A DNA stretch of 64,000 nt, taken from IMG/VR virus record IMGVR_UViG_3300017971_007886, positions 1 through 64,000 of that record; one strand, written 5' to 3'. The notes below the pieces were generated by a model that was not told where the DNA came from, did no database searches, and saw only the letters and a list, made by a program, of their open reading frames with translations. This DNA is from a virus. The translations under genes and the position numbers were made by a program. Positions 17,042 through 24,776 of the stretch are shown here, one piece after another; the stretch's first letter is position 1, and each line of letters starts with the position of its first letter.

Positions 17042-17571
17042 TGCCCCTGGGTCGCGCTACAAAGAAAGCGATGGCCAAGGTCCGTGAGGAGATGGCCGAA
17101 ATCGACAGCAGCGTGAGTGATCAGTCGTTGCGTCGGTTGGCCAAGGCACAACTGGCCCTACCAGATCGTCCTGTGGATGGTAACGGGGTGGCGATTTCGC
17201 CGCAGTTGCCTCCTGACCTCACGATCTTGTCCAATCAGGAGTTGGGTGCTCTCTACACTGAGTTCTGTGCGATGGTCGCCTACGCCTATGGTCAGGCAGC
17301 CCTGACAGACGTGGAGTACACCATCAAGAGAGAGGCACACAGCCTCGCCAAGACCAAGGCCATGTTGGCGAGTAACGAGGCGAAGCTGTACCTCAAGAAG
17401 GCCGAGACGAAGGTAGGGAAGCAGTTTCAGAAGTTGGCCCGTGATGAGTTGGTGGCAGAGTCCACTGCGAAACTCACCCAGGCGGTTCTGGAGGGGTTCA
17501 TCACAGGGAAAGAGAGCACATCGCGTGAGATCACGCGACGACAGGGCCTCGTTGATCGAGAGCCCCGATAG
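17041..17571 (+). CDS. Hypothetical helical protein
   Basis: 176 residues, start overlapping the previous stop (TGATG) with GGGAGGAAG upstream. Largely helical and Lys/Ala rich, with a polar middle (PPDLTILSNQELGALYTEF). No domain recognised. Its coupling to the Cas4-like nuclease suggests joint expression. Confidence 0.65.
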   Translation: MPLGRATKKAMAKVREEMAEIDSSVSDQSLRRLAKAQLALPDRPVDGNGVAISPQLPPDLTILSNQELGALYTEFCAMVAYAYGQAALTDVEYTIKREAHSLAKTKAMLASNEAKLYLKKAETKVGKQFQKLARDELVAESTAKLTQAVLEGFITGKESTSREITRRQGLVDREPR

Positions 17572-17582
17572 AAAGGTGGCTA

Positions 17583-17930
17583 GTGAAGGGAAAAGGTAAC
17601 ACGGGAGTTCCCGCAGCCGATGGCCTGGTACGGGCAGAGTACCCTATTGAAGAGGTACGTGTATCAGGGAGAACGAACGTACAAGATTTGGCTTGGGCGA
17701 TCTGTAAGACGCACGAGGATGGAAAGCGCGTGTGTCTGGTGGGGATTGGTACTCAGGCGATCAGCCAGGCGGTGAAGGCTGTAGCGATTGCCAACAGTCG
17801 TGGCGCGTCTCATGGCGTGGTGATGTCGGCGCTACCCTCTATGGTAGATGTCCAGATTGCCGACGAGTCCACGGGCCAGAGCGTTGAGCGTACTGTGGTG
17901 AAGCTCACCCTGATCCCCTACTCATGGTGA
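17583..17930 (+). CDS. SpoVS-like protein
   Basis: 115 residues from a GTG. The core (VSGRTNVQDLAWAICKTHED, then IGTQAISQAVKAVAIANSRG and VVKLTLIP at the end) matches the Alba-like fold family of stage V sporulation protein S. SpoVS is a small protein known from spore-formers and several other bacteria, where it affects development. Its phage role is unknown; a nucleic-acid-binding Alba-type function is possible. Confidence 0.7.
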   Translation: MKGKGNTGVPAADGLVRAEYPIEEVRVSGRTNVQDLAWAICKTHEDGKRVCLVGIGTQAISQAVKAVAIANSRGASHGVVMSALPSMVDVQIADESTGQSVERTVVKLTLIPYSW

Positions 17931-17934
17931 CGCC

Positions 17935-18063
17935 GTGAGTTGCCTTGGCTGGTTTGTGTTCGGGGCCTTTGGTTGGGCGGTTTTCGTGTTGCTCTTTCTC
18001 CTCCTTTGGAACAGTCGAACAAGACACCACGACAGGGATGGTACTTGGCTCGACGATATGTGA
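17935..18063 (+). CDS. Candidate small membrane protein
   Basis: 42 residues from a GTG four bases after the SpoVS-like stop. Residues ~4-25 are hydrophobic and Phe/Leu/Trp rich (FVFGAFGWAVFVLLFLLLW), ideal for one membrane helix. A short basic, then acidic, tail follows. The ribosome binding site is weak (GGTGA). It could be a small inner-membrane phage protein. No family known. Confidence 0.45.
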   Translation: MSCLGWFVFGAFGWAVFVLLFLLLWNSRTRHHDRDGTWLDDM

Positions 18064-18070
18064 GGACACA

Positions 18071-18379
18071 ATGGTAGAGACAGACGAGAGCCGTAGGCTC
18101 GAAGAAGAGGATAGGACCAAGGCCCTCAAGAACTTCGCACGTCACGAACACCAAGAGTGTAACCCTGAGACCGGCGAGCGGGCGTTTCTGCACCGTGTGG
18201 AGGCGTACTTCCATCAACGTCGTGGTCAGCACTTCTGTAGTGACGGCGAGCGGGCGGCGAACGGTTGTATCCTTCGGTGTGGGCATCCCAAGTCTGTACT
18301 TCAACAACTCGACAACAGCGCGGCGTGGTGGTGCTCCTATTGTGGTGCCATCGTGCCCGATGCAGAGGTGAGACGATGA
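18071..18379 (+). CDS. Zinc-binding hypothetical protein
   Basis: 102 residues from the ATG at 18071. The C-terminal half has Cys pairs (C..GC..RCGHP and WWCSYCGA) like a zinc ribbon. The N-terminus is acidic. It overlaps the next gene by four bases (ATGA). Function unknown. Confidence 0.65.
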   Translation: MVETDESRRLEEEDRTKALKNFARHEHQECNPETGERAFLHRVEAYFHQRRGQHFCSDGERAANGCILRCGHPKSVLQQLDNSAAWWCSYCGAIVPDAEVRR

Positions 18380-18705
18380 GTGATGACAGGTACAGGCCCA
18401 CGTTTGATGTTCGCTTCCTGTTCTCTGAGAACGACTACGGGAGGCACCTCGACTTCGCCTTGGTGACGATGGACGAACACCGTCATATCGACGCAGCCGC
18501 CGTCAACATCGTTAGCGAGAAATTGCCAGAGGGGGAGCGTATCCCTACGTGTATGAGCATCACCAGGGAGAGCGCCCAGTCCATCGTCGATGAGCTACAC
18601 CGTCTTGGGTTCCGGCCCACTACCAAGGAGCCGCCTCAAGGCGAACTCGCTGCAACGAAGTACCACCTCGAAGACATGCGAAGGCTGGTATTCAAGGAGG
18701 AATGA
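18376..18705 (+). CDS. Conserved phage hypothetical protein
   Basis: 109 residues. The end (GELAATKYHLEDMRRLVF) follows a pattern I associate with small phage proteins of unknown function. The middle reads as a beta-rich domain. The start overlaps the previous stop. Confidence 0.65.
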   Translation: MSDDRYRPTFDVRFLFSENDYGRHLDFALVTMDEHRHIDAAAVNIVSEKLPEGERIPTCMSITRESAQSIVDELHRLGFRPTTKEPPQGELAATKYHLEDMRRLVFKEE

Positions 18706-18706
18706 G

Positions 18707-19033
18707 ATGTTTGTACTCGTGCTGAATGACATGAGGATGCCTCAGATTGAAATGGTAGAGCCCGTCGCACGGGCCGAGACGAAGGAGGCCCTGGTCGCTT
18801 TCGTTGGTCGGGAAGCGGTCGAGCCCTACCAGGAGCCGGGTGAGAACACCTATGGCAAGGTGACATGGACCAAGAACTTTCGGAAGGGTGGGCCGCTTGA
18901 GTGGTACAACCCTCCGACACAAACACTGGACCCTCCGAATGGTATCGCTGACGTTGGTACCGAGGACAGTTGGGCTGATGCCGGTCGTCGGGAGTTCCAG
19001 AACAGGTTTGGTTCGCTGCCCGAGGTTGGATGA
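18707..19033 (+). CDS. Hypothetical protein
   Basis: 108 residues behind a strong AAGGAGG site. The first 60 residues look like a small alpha/beta domain (FVLVLNDMRMPQIEMVEPVA). The second half is Trp, Pro and Asp rich. No family assigned. The stop overlaps the next start region (ATGATG). Confidence 0.65.
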   Translation: MFVLVLNDMRMPQIEMVEPVARAETKEALVAFVGREAVEPYQEPGENTYGKVTWTKNFRKGGPLEWYNPPTQTLDPPNGIADVGTEDSWADAGRREFQNRFGSLPEVG

Positions 19034-19416
19034 TGCCCGTGCCCGTGAAGAAAAAGAAGAAGTCCGCGAAGAGAGTGCGTGCTGGTCGCCGGTCCCAGCG
19101 CAAGGGGAAACAGTACCAAAAGGTGATTGCCGACATCGTATCAGAGCACCTGGGTATTCCCCCCGAAGAGTTCTACTCCGCACTAGCGGGCCTGACCGGC
19201 CCAGACGTTGCCGCCTCGCGTGTTGCAAGGCGGTTGTTTCCCTTCGCCGTCGAGACGAAGGATTGCAAGTCAGTGTCCATGCCTCAGTGGTTGGCCGAAG
19301 CGGAAGCCAATGCTGACGGTGCGGAACTGCCGTTCGCCCTCATCTTCAAGCTCCACGGGCGTCGGCGGAACTACATCACATTGGAGCTTGAGGAGTTTCT
19401 GAAGTGGGTCAAGTGA
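19033..19416 (+). CDS. PD-(D/E)XK nuclease-like protein
   Basis: 127 residues with a Lys/Arg-rich N-terminus. GPDV (Asp58) and VETK (Glu74, Lys76) give the PD-(D/E)XK signature. The KDCKSVSMPQW and LIFKLHGR pattern is shared by phage resolvase-like endonucleases. It is a second nuclease of this fold within 3.5 kb. The ATG at 19030 is an equally valid start. Confidence 0.65.
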   Translation: MPVPVKKKKKSAKRVRAGRRSQRKGKQYQKVIADIVSEHLGIPPEEFYSALAGLTGPDVAASRVARRLFPFAVETKDCKSVSMPQWLAEAEANADGAELPFALIFKLHGRRRNYITLELEEFLKWVK

Positions 19417-19664
19417 AGCGGTATCAGATTGTGCAGAACGACCATACCCAGGTGGCGATGTTCGTTGAGAAACTGGCCGAGGACGAGGCGGAAGCCCTTG
19501 AGGCTTTAGGGTACAGAGTGGTGGAGGAGTTCACGGCCAAGAACGACGCAGCCGCCAAGAAGCGGTTCGTGTCCTGGGTACACACGTTCGCCCCTGATGC
19601 CTCGGAGCAAGAGGTCCGTCGTGAGCGGCTGGAACTCATGGCCCTCAAGGAGTTGTCAGCATGA
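19413..19664 (+). CDS. Hypothetical small protein
   Basis: 83 residues from a GTG overlapping the previous stop (GTGA); a GTG nine bases earlier is an alternative. Helical and charged (FVEKLAEDEAEALEALGYRV). Coupled by ATGA to the next gene. Confidence 0.6.
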   Translation: MKRYQIVQNDHTQVAMFVEKLAEDEAEALEALGYRVVEEFTAKNDAAAKKRFVSWVHTFAPDASEQEVRRERLELMALKELSA

Positions 19665-19894
19665 AGAAGTACGCCCTCCATCCTGGGTATGTGCGATCAA
19701 AGTTCGATGGTGATGAGCACTTCATTACTGCGGGCCAACTCGCCCACCTTCACGGTGTACCTATGCAGGAGTGCGTTGTTGTGCCATGGGACGACCCTCG
19801 TGAGAACTCGCTCAAAGGGTTCAAGCGGGATGATCTGGTTCACTTGTATCCTTCGTACCATGGCAACTACAGGAGGCTGGGTGATGGTTCGTAA
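19661..19894 (+). CDS. Conserved phage hypothetical protein
   Basis: 77 residues (MKKYALHPGYVRSKFDGDEH and FITAGQLAHLHGV). This pattern resembles a small family I have seen in other phages, of unknown function. It overlaps both neighbours by a few bases. Confidence 0.65.
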   Translation: MKKYALHPGYVRSKFDGDEHFITAGQLAHLHGVPMQECVVVPWDDPRENSLKGFKRDDLVHLYPSYHGNYRRLGDGS

Positions 19895-20099
19895 AGTGTA
19901 CGGTGGAGAGAATGAGGTTTGGTGCGATCTCGACGAGATACTGCACGAGACTGACGGGGCGGTGCGTGTTCAACTGAAGAACGAGGACGAGCCCCGCTGG
20001 ATTCCGAAGAGTGAGAAAGTGCTGATCGACATCAACGATGAGGTGGTTGGTGTCCACAAATGGTTTGCCGACAAGGAAGGCATCCAAGGAGACTGGTAA
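19884..20099 (+). CDS. Hypothetical small protein
   Basis: 71 residues, ATG behind AGGAGGCTGGG. Beta-like alternation (VRVQLKNEDEPRWIPKSEK) and an acidic end suggest a small soluble domain. It overlaps the next gene by one base. Confidence 0.65.
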   Translation: MVRKVYGGENEVWCDLDEILHETDGAVRVQLKNEDEPRWIPKSEKVLIDINDEVVGVHKWFADKEGIQGDW

Positions 20100-20482
20100 T
20101 GGACGAGCAAAGAACAGAAGAAGCGGCGATGGAAGTGATCGAGCTGGCGGCGGCAACAGCACACGAGGTCAACCGGGCGTATTGTCAGGGACTTGGCGAC
20201 GACAGCCAGCCCCCGTGGGCCGAGGCCCCTGAGTGGCAGCGAAAGTCGGCCATCGAGGGTGCGAAGATGATCGCAATGTTCCCCGACACACCTCCGAGTG
20301 CCAGCCACGACAACTGGCTCAAGGAGAAGGAGCGGGACGGGTGGAAGTTCGGCCCGGTCAAAGACCCGGAGAAGAAGGAGCACCCGTGTTTCGTGCCCTA
20401 CGACGAGTTGCCCGCAGCCCAGAAGGCGAAGGACGCCCTCTTCGGTGCCGCTGTCCGTGGAATCCTTGGCCTGGAGGTGTGA
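20099..20482 (+). CDS. RyR-domain protein
   Basis: 127 residues. The C-terminal two thirds (SHDNWLKEKERDGWKFGPVK, then FVPYDELPAAQKAKDALF) is a clear RyR domain (PF02026), a small module found widely in phages and in ryanodine receptors. In phages its role is unsettled; it may bind ligands or nucleotides. Start chosen at the ATG overlapping the previous TAA. Confidence 0.85.
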   Translation: MDEQRTEEAAMEVIELAAATAHEVNRAYCQGLGDDSQPPWAEAPEWQRKSAIEGAKMIAMFPDTPPSASHDNWLKEKERDGWKFGPVKDPEKKEHPCFVPYDELPAAQKAKDALFGAAVRGILGLEV

Positions 20483-20483
20483 G

Positions 20484-20828
20484 ATGTCGATGAGCTTTGA
20501 TGACTACCAAGACGAGGTGATGCGTACCTGTGGCGTGGCTCCCGGTGAGTTCAAAGAGGGACTGCTGATGACCTCGATGGGTGTGGGGAGCGAGGCCGGG
20601 GAGATTCTGGAGCACGTCAAACACCACTTTTACCACGCCCATCGTTTCGACGAGGAGCACATGAAGAAGGAGATCGGGGACTGCCTGTGGTACCTCGCGG
20701 CCCTCGCATCCTTCTGTGGTCTGTCCTTGGAGGATGTGATTGAAGGGAATGTGGCCAAGCTCCAGAAGAGGTACCCTGATGGGTTCTCTACGGAGCGTTC
20801 GATCAATAGGGCTCCCGATGACGATTAA
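20484..20828 (+). CDS. MazG-like nucleotide pyrophosphohydrolase
   Basis: 114 residues. Metal-binding residues fit the MazG pattern: SEAGE (E37, E40) and EIGDCLWYL (E63, D66). Such enzymes hydrolyse NTPs or dNTPs and in phages may cleanse the nucleotide pool or alter host (p)ppGpp. It follows the RyR gene closely, a common phage pairing. It overlaps the next gene by 11 bases. Confidence 0.85.
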   Translation: MSMSFDDYQDEVMRTCGVAPGEFKEGLLMTSMGVGSEAGEILEHVKHHFYHAHRFDEEHMKKEIGDCLWYLAALASFCGLSLEDVIEGNVAKLQKRYPDGFSTERSINRAPDDD

Positions 20829-21069
20829 ACCGGTAGCTCCCCTTGTTCCTGAGAACAAGGCCGAGATGTTGGAGCTGTTGGATGTTCTGCGTGACCGCGT
20901 GGAAGCCAACAATGTCCGAGCCATTGTCGCTGTAGAGGTTCGGGTCGGTACAGACAACCCGACGATTCTCCACAACGCAGGTCACATCGCGTATGCGGAG
21001 ATCGCCGGGTATCTGTCCTTCACACAACACGACCTCTGGGCGAAGGCATCGGGGGTCTTCGAGGAATGA
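20818..21069 (+). CDS. Hypothetical small protein
   Basis: 83 residues. A Val/Ile alternation (VRAIVAVEVRVGTDNPTIL) points to a beta-sheet domain. No family. The start lies inside the MazG-like gene. Confidence 0.6.
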   Translation: MTIKPVAPLVPENKAEMLELLDVLRDRVEANNVRAIVAVEVRVGTDNPTILHNAGHIAYAEIAGYLSFTQHDLWAKASGVFEE

Positions 21070-21078
21070 GAGGCCCCT

Positions 21079-21465
21079 ATGAAGTTCAAGAAGCTGACCA
21101 GCGAAGAGTACCCACGCGGGTACTGTTGTGCTGCTGGTTGTACGAACGAGTCGGCGGTAGTTGACGCCACTCGCAAACGAAAGGACGTTGACCTGCCCCT
21201 GTGTGATTATCACTGGGAGAAGCAATGCGACGAAGAGGAGAAAGACCATGAGCGAGCCCGAATACTTCAGAGACCCAAACGACGGGAAGCTGTACTATCT
21301 GGACCCAATGACTCGACAGAAGATCGAGGTACGCGACCGGCAAGTACACCAAGACCAAAGAAAAGAGGACTCGCACAAAGGGTTCTTCGACCAGAAGGGC
21401 GACCGTCAAAAGGTACGACGTTCAGAGTCAGTGCAGAAACGATTCGAGCAGCTCGTACTCGATAG
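21079..21465 (+). CDS. Zinc-finger-like protein with run-on C-terminus
   Basis: 128 residues. The first ~55 contain CC, C and C..H..C residues (GYCCAAGC, PLCDYHWEKQC) suggesting metal binding. Codons after ~57 overlap the gene at 21248 by 218 bases in another frame and are Arg/Pro low complexity. The real functional part is likely the N-terminus. Confidence 0.5.
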   Translation: MKFKKLTSEEYPRGYCCAAGCTNESAVVDATRKRKDVDLPLCDYHWEKQCDEEEKDHERARILQRPKRREAVLSGPNDSTEDRGTRPASTPRPKKRGLAQRVLRPEGRPSKGTTFRVSAETIRAARTR

Positions 21466-21721
21466 GGCCGATCCTGGGTACCATCCCGACGTGAAGCGCG
21501 TGAGTGACGACACGTTCTTGCAGATGCGTCACGACCCTCAGTTTCAGCCCCTCAACACCTACATCAACAAGCTCCAACTCGCCAACGGGAAGTGGGTTCG
21601 CCCGATTTTGCAGGGCGAGGTCGGGATGATTGGGGCCACAATCTACGTGCTGGAGTCTGGAAAGACGATCCAGAGCGTGGTACCCGAACAGCTAGAAAGG
21701 AGTGACACCGATGCCAAGTAA
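21248..21721 (+). CDS. Hypothetical protein
   Basis: 157 residues from the ATG at 21248 behind GAGGAGAAAG. It begins with an FRDPNDGKLYYLDPMTRQK segment and has a C-terminal beta-like region (VRPILQGEVGMIGATIYVLE). No family recognised. Confidence 0.7.
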   Translation: MSEPEYFRDPNDGKLYYLDPMTRQKIEVRDRQVHQDQRKEDSHKGFFDQKGDRQKVRRSESVQKRFEQLVLDRADPGYHPDVKRVSDDTFLQMRHDPQFQPLNTYINKLQLANGKWVRPILQGEVGMIGATIYVLESGKTIQSVVPEQLERSDTDAK

Positions 21722-22106
21722 ACGGTACCCACTGCGGAACAGCAGTTTCAGGGGGCGTCGTACCCCTCAACAGATTGCCGATGAGGCCGCCAGGAAGGCC
21801 GAAGCGAGGAAGATCGCGGAGGGCCAACGCATCACTGAGCGTGACGACCTGGCCATGACTCTTATCGCAATCGCGGAGTCCATGCGGAAGGACGAGAACA
21901 TTGACGCTCGCCGTGTCCACAGGGTCGAGATCGACCTGGATGATCAACTCGGGGCAGTAGTGGTCATCCACAGTAAGGTGTTCCCGACTCAGAAGCACAT
22001 GGTCTCCCCCTCCCGTTTGAGCGAGGTGTCGCAGGAAGTCTTTGGGGCTGACGAGCCCGAAGATCCTGATCCGCCACCACCGGAGGACACTGATGGGCAA
22101 TCGTAG
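21711..22106 (+). CDS. Hypothetical protein
   Basis: 131 residues, ATG behind GAAAGGAGTGAC. A basic N-terminus and helix, then a beta-like segment (LGAVVVIHSKVFPTQ), and an acidic Pro-rich tail. It overlaps queD by 14 bases. Confidence 0.65.
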   Translation: MPSKRYPLRNSSFRGRRTPQQIADEAARKAEARKIAEGQRITERDDLAMTLIAIAESMRKDENIDARRVHRVEIDLDDQLGAVVVIHSKVFPTQKHMVSPSRLSEVSQEVFGADEPEDPDPPPPEDTDGQS

Positions 22107-22497
22107 GTACATCATCACGAAGACGTTTCGGTTCGACTCTGCGCATCAGTTGTTCAAGATGCCAGCGGACCATCCGTGTCACCAGCTCCACGGTCACACG
22201 TACACGGTGGATGTCACGTTGTCCTCGTTGGGTTTGGACGACCGGGACATGGTGCTCGATCTCAACGTGTTCAGGGAACTCAAGAGCGTTCTCGACCACG
22301 CAAACCTGAATGATGTGATCCCGTCCGAGTATGGACAGCCTACCTCCGAGGTCTTGTGCAAGTACATCTGGGACTGGATCGACCGTCAGATTTGGGAACG
22401 GCTAGGCCCCGAGGGTCGGAAGGAGGTAGCCATTGGCAGAGTCGGAGTCCAAGAGACTCCCAACAACCGTACCGAGCTGGTACTGGAGGTAGAATGA
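22093..22497 (+). CDS. queD: QueD, 6-carboxy-5,6,7,8-tetrahydropterin synthase
   Basis: 134 residues. The PTPS/QueD fold is shown by zinc ligands His18, His33 and His35 (LHGH), catalytic Cys29, the LDHANLND segment and a VQETPNN motif near the end. It turns dihydroneopterin triphosphate into CPH4, the second step from GTP to preQ0. It lies upstream of queE and folE in the same run of genes. Confidence 0.9.
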   Translation: MGNRRYIITKTFRFDSAHQLFKMPADHPCHQLHGHTYTVDVTLSSLGLDDRDMVLDLNVFRELKSVLDHANLNDVIPSEYGQPTSEVLCKYIWDWIDRQIWERLGPEGRKEVAIGRVGVQETPNNRTELVLEVE

Positions 22498-22739
22498 TGC
22501 GGAAGCTAGAAAGACCTGAACTCGCCATCGGCCAGATTTGGCGTGACGAAGATCCTCGACGGCCTCCGAGGCATTTCGAGGTGATCGAAATCAACGATGG
22601 TGGGAGTAAGGTGAAGTGCAAAATCAGAGGACTGAACGGGTACACGCCCAAATCCGATGTCGCGATTCTCTCGGCAGAGCGTTTTGTGCGTAGGTTCCTG
22701 TTGGTCTCATCGGCCCAGAGTGGTAGTCTGGCCGGGTAA
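22494..22739 (+). CDS. Hypothetical small protein
   Basis: 81 residues. Starts at tandem ATGs overlapping the queD stop. It reads as a small beta domain (IGQIWRDEDPRRPPRHFEVI). Its place inside the preQ0 gene group may be incidental. Confidence 0.6.
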   Translation: MMRKLERPELAIGQIWRDEDPRRPPRHFEVIEINDGGSKVKCKIRGLNGYTPKSDVAILSAERFVRRFLLVSSAQSGSLAG

Positions 22740-22778
22740 CCCGCGCCCTATTGGACGCAAGAAAGAGAGAAAGCCCTA

Positions 22779-22976
22779 ATGAAGAAGTTGACCAAATCGC
22801 AGACCGGAATCCTACACCGTCTCAATTCAGACGGACGTACTCCAATCACAGAGATGCACACCGGTAGTGCCCGTGCCCTGGAAGGCCAGGGGTTTGTGAA
22901 GATTCGCGAAGGCAAGGCCGGTACCGGGGTTGTCATCACTGCTGCCGGGAAGCGGGCCTTGGAGGCGAGTGCGTGA
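22779..22976 (+). CDS. Winged-helix-like small protein
   Basis: 65 residues. LTKSQTGILHRLNSDGRTPI, then LEGQGFVKIREGKAGTG and ITAAGKRAL, resembles a minimal winged-helix DNA-binding domain (MarR-like wing). It might regulate the neighbouring queD-queE-folE genes, but that is conjecture. It overlaps queE by four bases. Confidence 0.6.
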   Translation: MKKLTKSQTGILHRLNSDGRTPITEMHTGSARALEGQGFVKIREGKAGTGVVITAAGKRALEASA

Positions 22977-23656
22977 CACTACGCCTTGCAGAGGTGTTTC
23001 CTACCGTACAGGGGGAGGGAGTGCTGATCGGTACCCCCTCCCTCTTTGTACGGACTCATGGGTGCAACCTGCGGTGTGAGTGGTGCGATACCCCGAACAC
23101 TAGCAGGTTGTCTCACCTACCTGAGAACAAGCCACAGAAGGTCGAAGTTGAAAAGCTCCTCAACTTCATAGTCAACGAGCAACCACTCGACCATATCGTG
23201 GTGACAGGCGGCGAGCCTATGTTACAGGCCGCCGATCTCTTTGAACTCGCACGAGCGTTGTACGAGGTGTACCACGTCACGCTCGAATCGAATGGGTCTC
23301 TGTACCCCAAGGTTCCGTTGCACACCTTGGTCCATCTGTTGAGCCTGAGTCCGAAGCTCTCGGAGGATGATTGGTCTGTTTCCAAACAGCTCATTGACGA
23401 GTGTGCCGAAACTCCGGGCACCTCCGTTCAGTTGAAGGTGGTCGTCACTGACCGTGCTGAATTGGAACTAGCCCTAGTTCGACTGGCCGCCCTGTGGAGG
23501 GCAACCAATGGCCGGTTCACTCCAATCATCCAACCCGAATCAAGCAGAGGGACAGAATGGGTACGAAGCGTGATGAACCATCTGGCATCAAAGTCAGACT
23601 GTCAGATACCCGTGAGGGTGATACCGCAGATACACGTCCTGGTTGGCGTCCGGTAG
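22973..23656 (+). CDS. queE: QueE, 7-carboxy-7-deazaguanine synthase (radical SAM)
   Basis: 227 residues from a GTG. The radical SAM cluster motif C31-x3-C35-x2-C38 (CNLRCEWC) follows the QueE-type start EVFPTVQGEG. It converts CPH4 to CDG, the third preQ0 step. Its last 100 bases overlap folE in another frame, so the two are translationally linked. Confidence 0.9.
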   Translation: MTLRLAEVFPTVQGEGVLIGTPSLFVRTHGCNLRCEWCDTPNTSRLSHLPENKPQKVEVEKLLNFIVNEQPLDHIVVTGGEPMLQAADLFELARALYEVYHVTLESNGSLYPKVPLHTLVHLLSLSPKLSEDDWSVSKQLIDECAETPGTSVQLKVVVTDRAELELALVRLAALWRATNGRFTPIIQPESSRGTEWVRSVMNHLASKSDCQIPVRVIPQIHVLVGVR

Positions 23657-24258
23657 CGGTACCGAAACAGATTCAGTCGGCAGTGAAGTCACTGTTGAAC
23701 TGGTGTGGCACCTACCAAGCAGAGGAGCAATACTTCCAAGACCTGGATCTGGAGGAAACTCCTGCGAGAATGGCCCGGATGTGGAAGCACGAATTGTTGT
23801 CGTCCTACAGGCCGGGAGCGTTTGAGGAGCTGGTAGATCGATTCACCACGTTCGAGTTGAAGGAGCTGGCCCCGAGGGAGATGATCGTTCAGGGTGACAT
23901 CCAGTTCTACTCGCAGTGTTGTCACCACATGGTCCCGTTCTTTGGGAGTGTCGCTGTTGGGTACATTCCAAAGGACAAGATCGTCGGTCTGTCGAAGATC
24001 GCACGAGTGGTTGACCACTTTGCGAAGCAACTACAACTCCAAGAGAGATTGACATCCCAGGTAGCGGACTTTCTCATGGAGCATCTGACACCAGCGGGGG
24101 TGATCGTGGTTGTGAAGGCCGAGCACCTTTGTATGACCATGCGTGGGGTACAGAAGCCCGGTACCATCACAGTTACTTCGGCATTGAGAGGGAACACCGT
24201 TGACAACCCCACCGTTCAACAGGAGTTCTACCGGCTCATTGGCATGGTACACTCCTAG
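23557..24258 (+). CDS. folE: FolE, GTP cyclohydrolase I
   Basis: 233 residues from the ATG at 23557. Zinc ligands C121 and H124 (QCCHHMVPF) and C192 (EHLCMTMRG) match GTP cyclohydrolase I. It makes dihydroneopterin triphosphate from GTP, the first step to preQ0. The first 30 residues are polar and not conserved-looking. It is the last gene before a new promoter. Confidence 0.9.
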   Translation: MGTKRDEPSGIKVRLSDTREGDTADTRPGWRPVAVPKQIQSAVKSLLNWCGTYQAEEQYFQDLDLEETPARMARMWKHELLSSYRPGAFEELVDRFTTFELKELAPREMIVQGDIQFYSQCCHHMVPFFGSVAVGYIPKDKIVGLSKIARVVDHFAKQLQLQERLTSQVADFLMEHLTPAGVIVVVKAEHLCMTMRGVQKPGTITVTSALRGNTVDNPTVQQEFYRLIGMVHS

Positions 24259-24266
24259 GGACCGAT

Positions 24267-24294
24267 TTGACTCCTTCGGTGGGTGTGGTAGATT
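24267..24294 (+). promoter_or_regulatory. Sigma70-like promoter
   Basis: TTGACT (24267-24272), 16 bases, then TAGATT (24289-24294). It is preceded by the same 14 bases (GGACCGATTTGACT) that lead the promoter at 691. It lies in the gap after folE. Confidence 0.6.
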
Positions 24295-24335
24295 CACATC
24301 ACGGGAAACACGCCAAGTGCTCTCTCCCGTACCCT

Positions 24336-24389
24336 GCCCACCACACCTTGCAGAAGCCATTGCCAACCGCCAAAGCGGGTGTGGTGGGC
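24336..24389 (+). promoter_or_regulatory. Long perfect leader hairpin
   Basis: GCCCACCACACC (24336-24347) and GGTGTGGTGGGC (24378-24389) form 12 perfect pairs with a 30-base loop. A further copy of GGGTGTGGT overlaps the promoter at 24281-24289. The geometry from promoter to stem to start codon is close to that of the leader at 763-840. Confidence 0.55.
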
Positions 24390-24410
24390 TCTATCAACCC
24401 GGAGGAACAG

Positions 24411-24776
24411 ATGCCACTGAGCGCCCAGTATGCGTGCTGTCCTCGTTATGGTCGAGGACGGGAGTTCACGATAAGCAGGATTGTGTGTTTCTGGAGTCAC
24501 TTCATCATGGATGATCCAGACGCACACCCAATGATGAAAGAGTTAGCCCTTAACTGTTGGAGGTGCCCGAATCGCAGGTACCTTCGTTTAACCGTACCGA
24601 AAGAGCGGTACAACAAGGAGAGAGTCAATGGCAGAAGTAGAGAAGACGGTCAAACGTCTGGAGAAGATGGCAGAAGCCCTGTTGGAGATCGCGGAGGCTC
24701 TACCCGGCTTGGTGGGCACCAAGTCTTCAAAGTCAAAGTCCAAGGCCAAGCCCGCCCCAGAGCCCGAGCCCGATGA
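24411..24776 (+). CDS. Cys-rich hypothetical protein
   Basis: 121 residues, ATG behind CGGAGGAAC. The first ~70 (CCPRYGRGREF, HFIMDDPDAH, CWRCPNRRYLRL) look coding, with Cys pairs. The last third is Gly/Arg low complexity and overlaps the next gene by 149 bases in another frame. First gene of its transcript. Confidence 0.5.
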   Translation: MPLSAQYACCPRYGRGREFTISRIVCFWSHFIMDDPDAHPMMKELALNCWRCPNRRYLRLTVPKERYNKERVNGRSREDGQTSGEDGRSPVGDRGGSTRLGGHQVFKVKVQGQARPRARAR

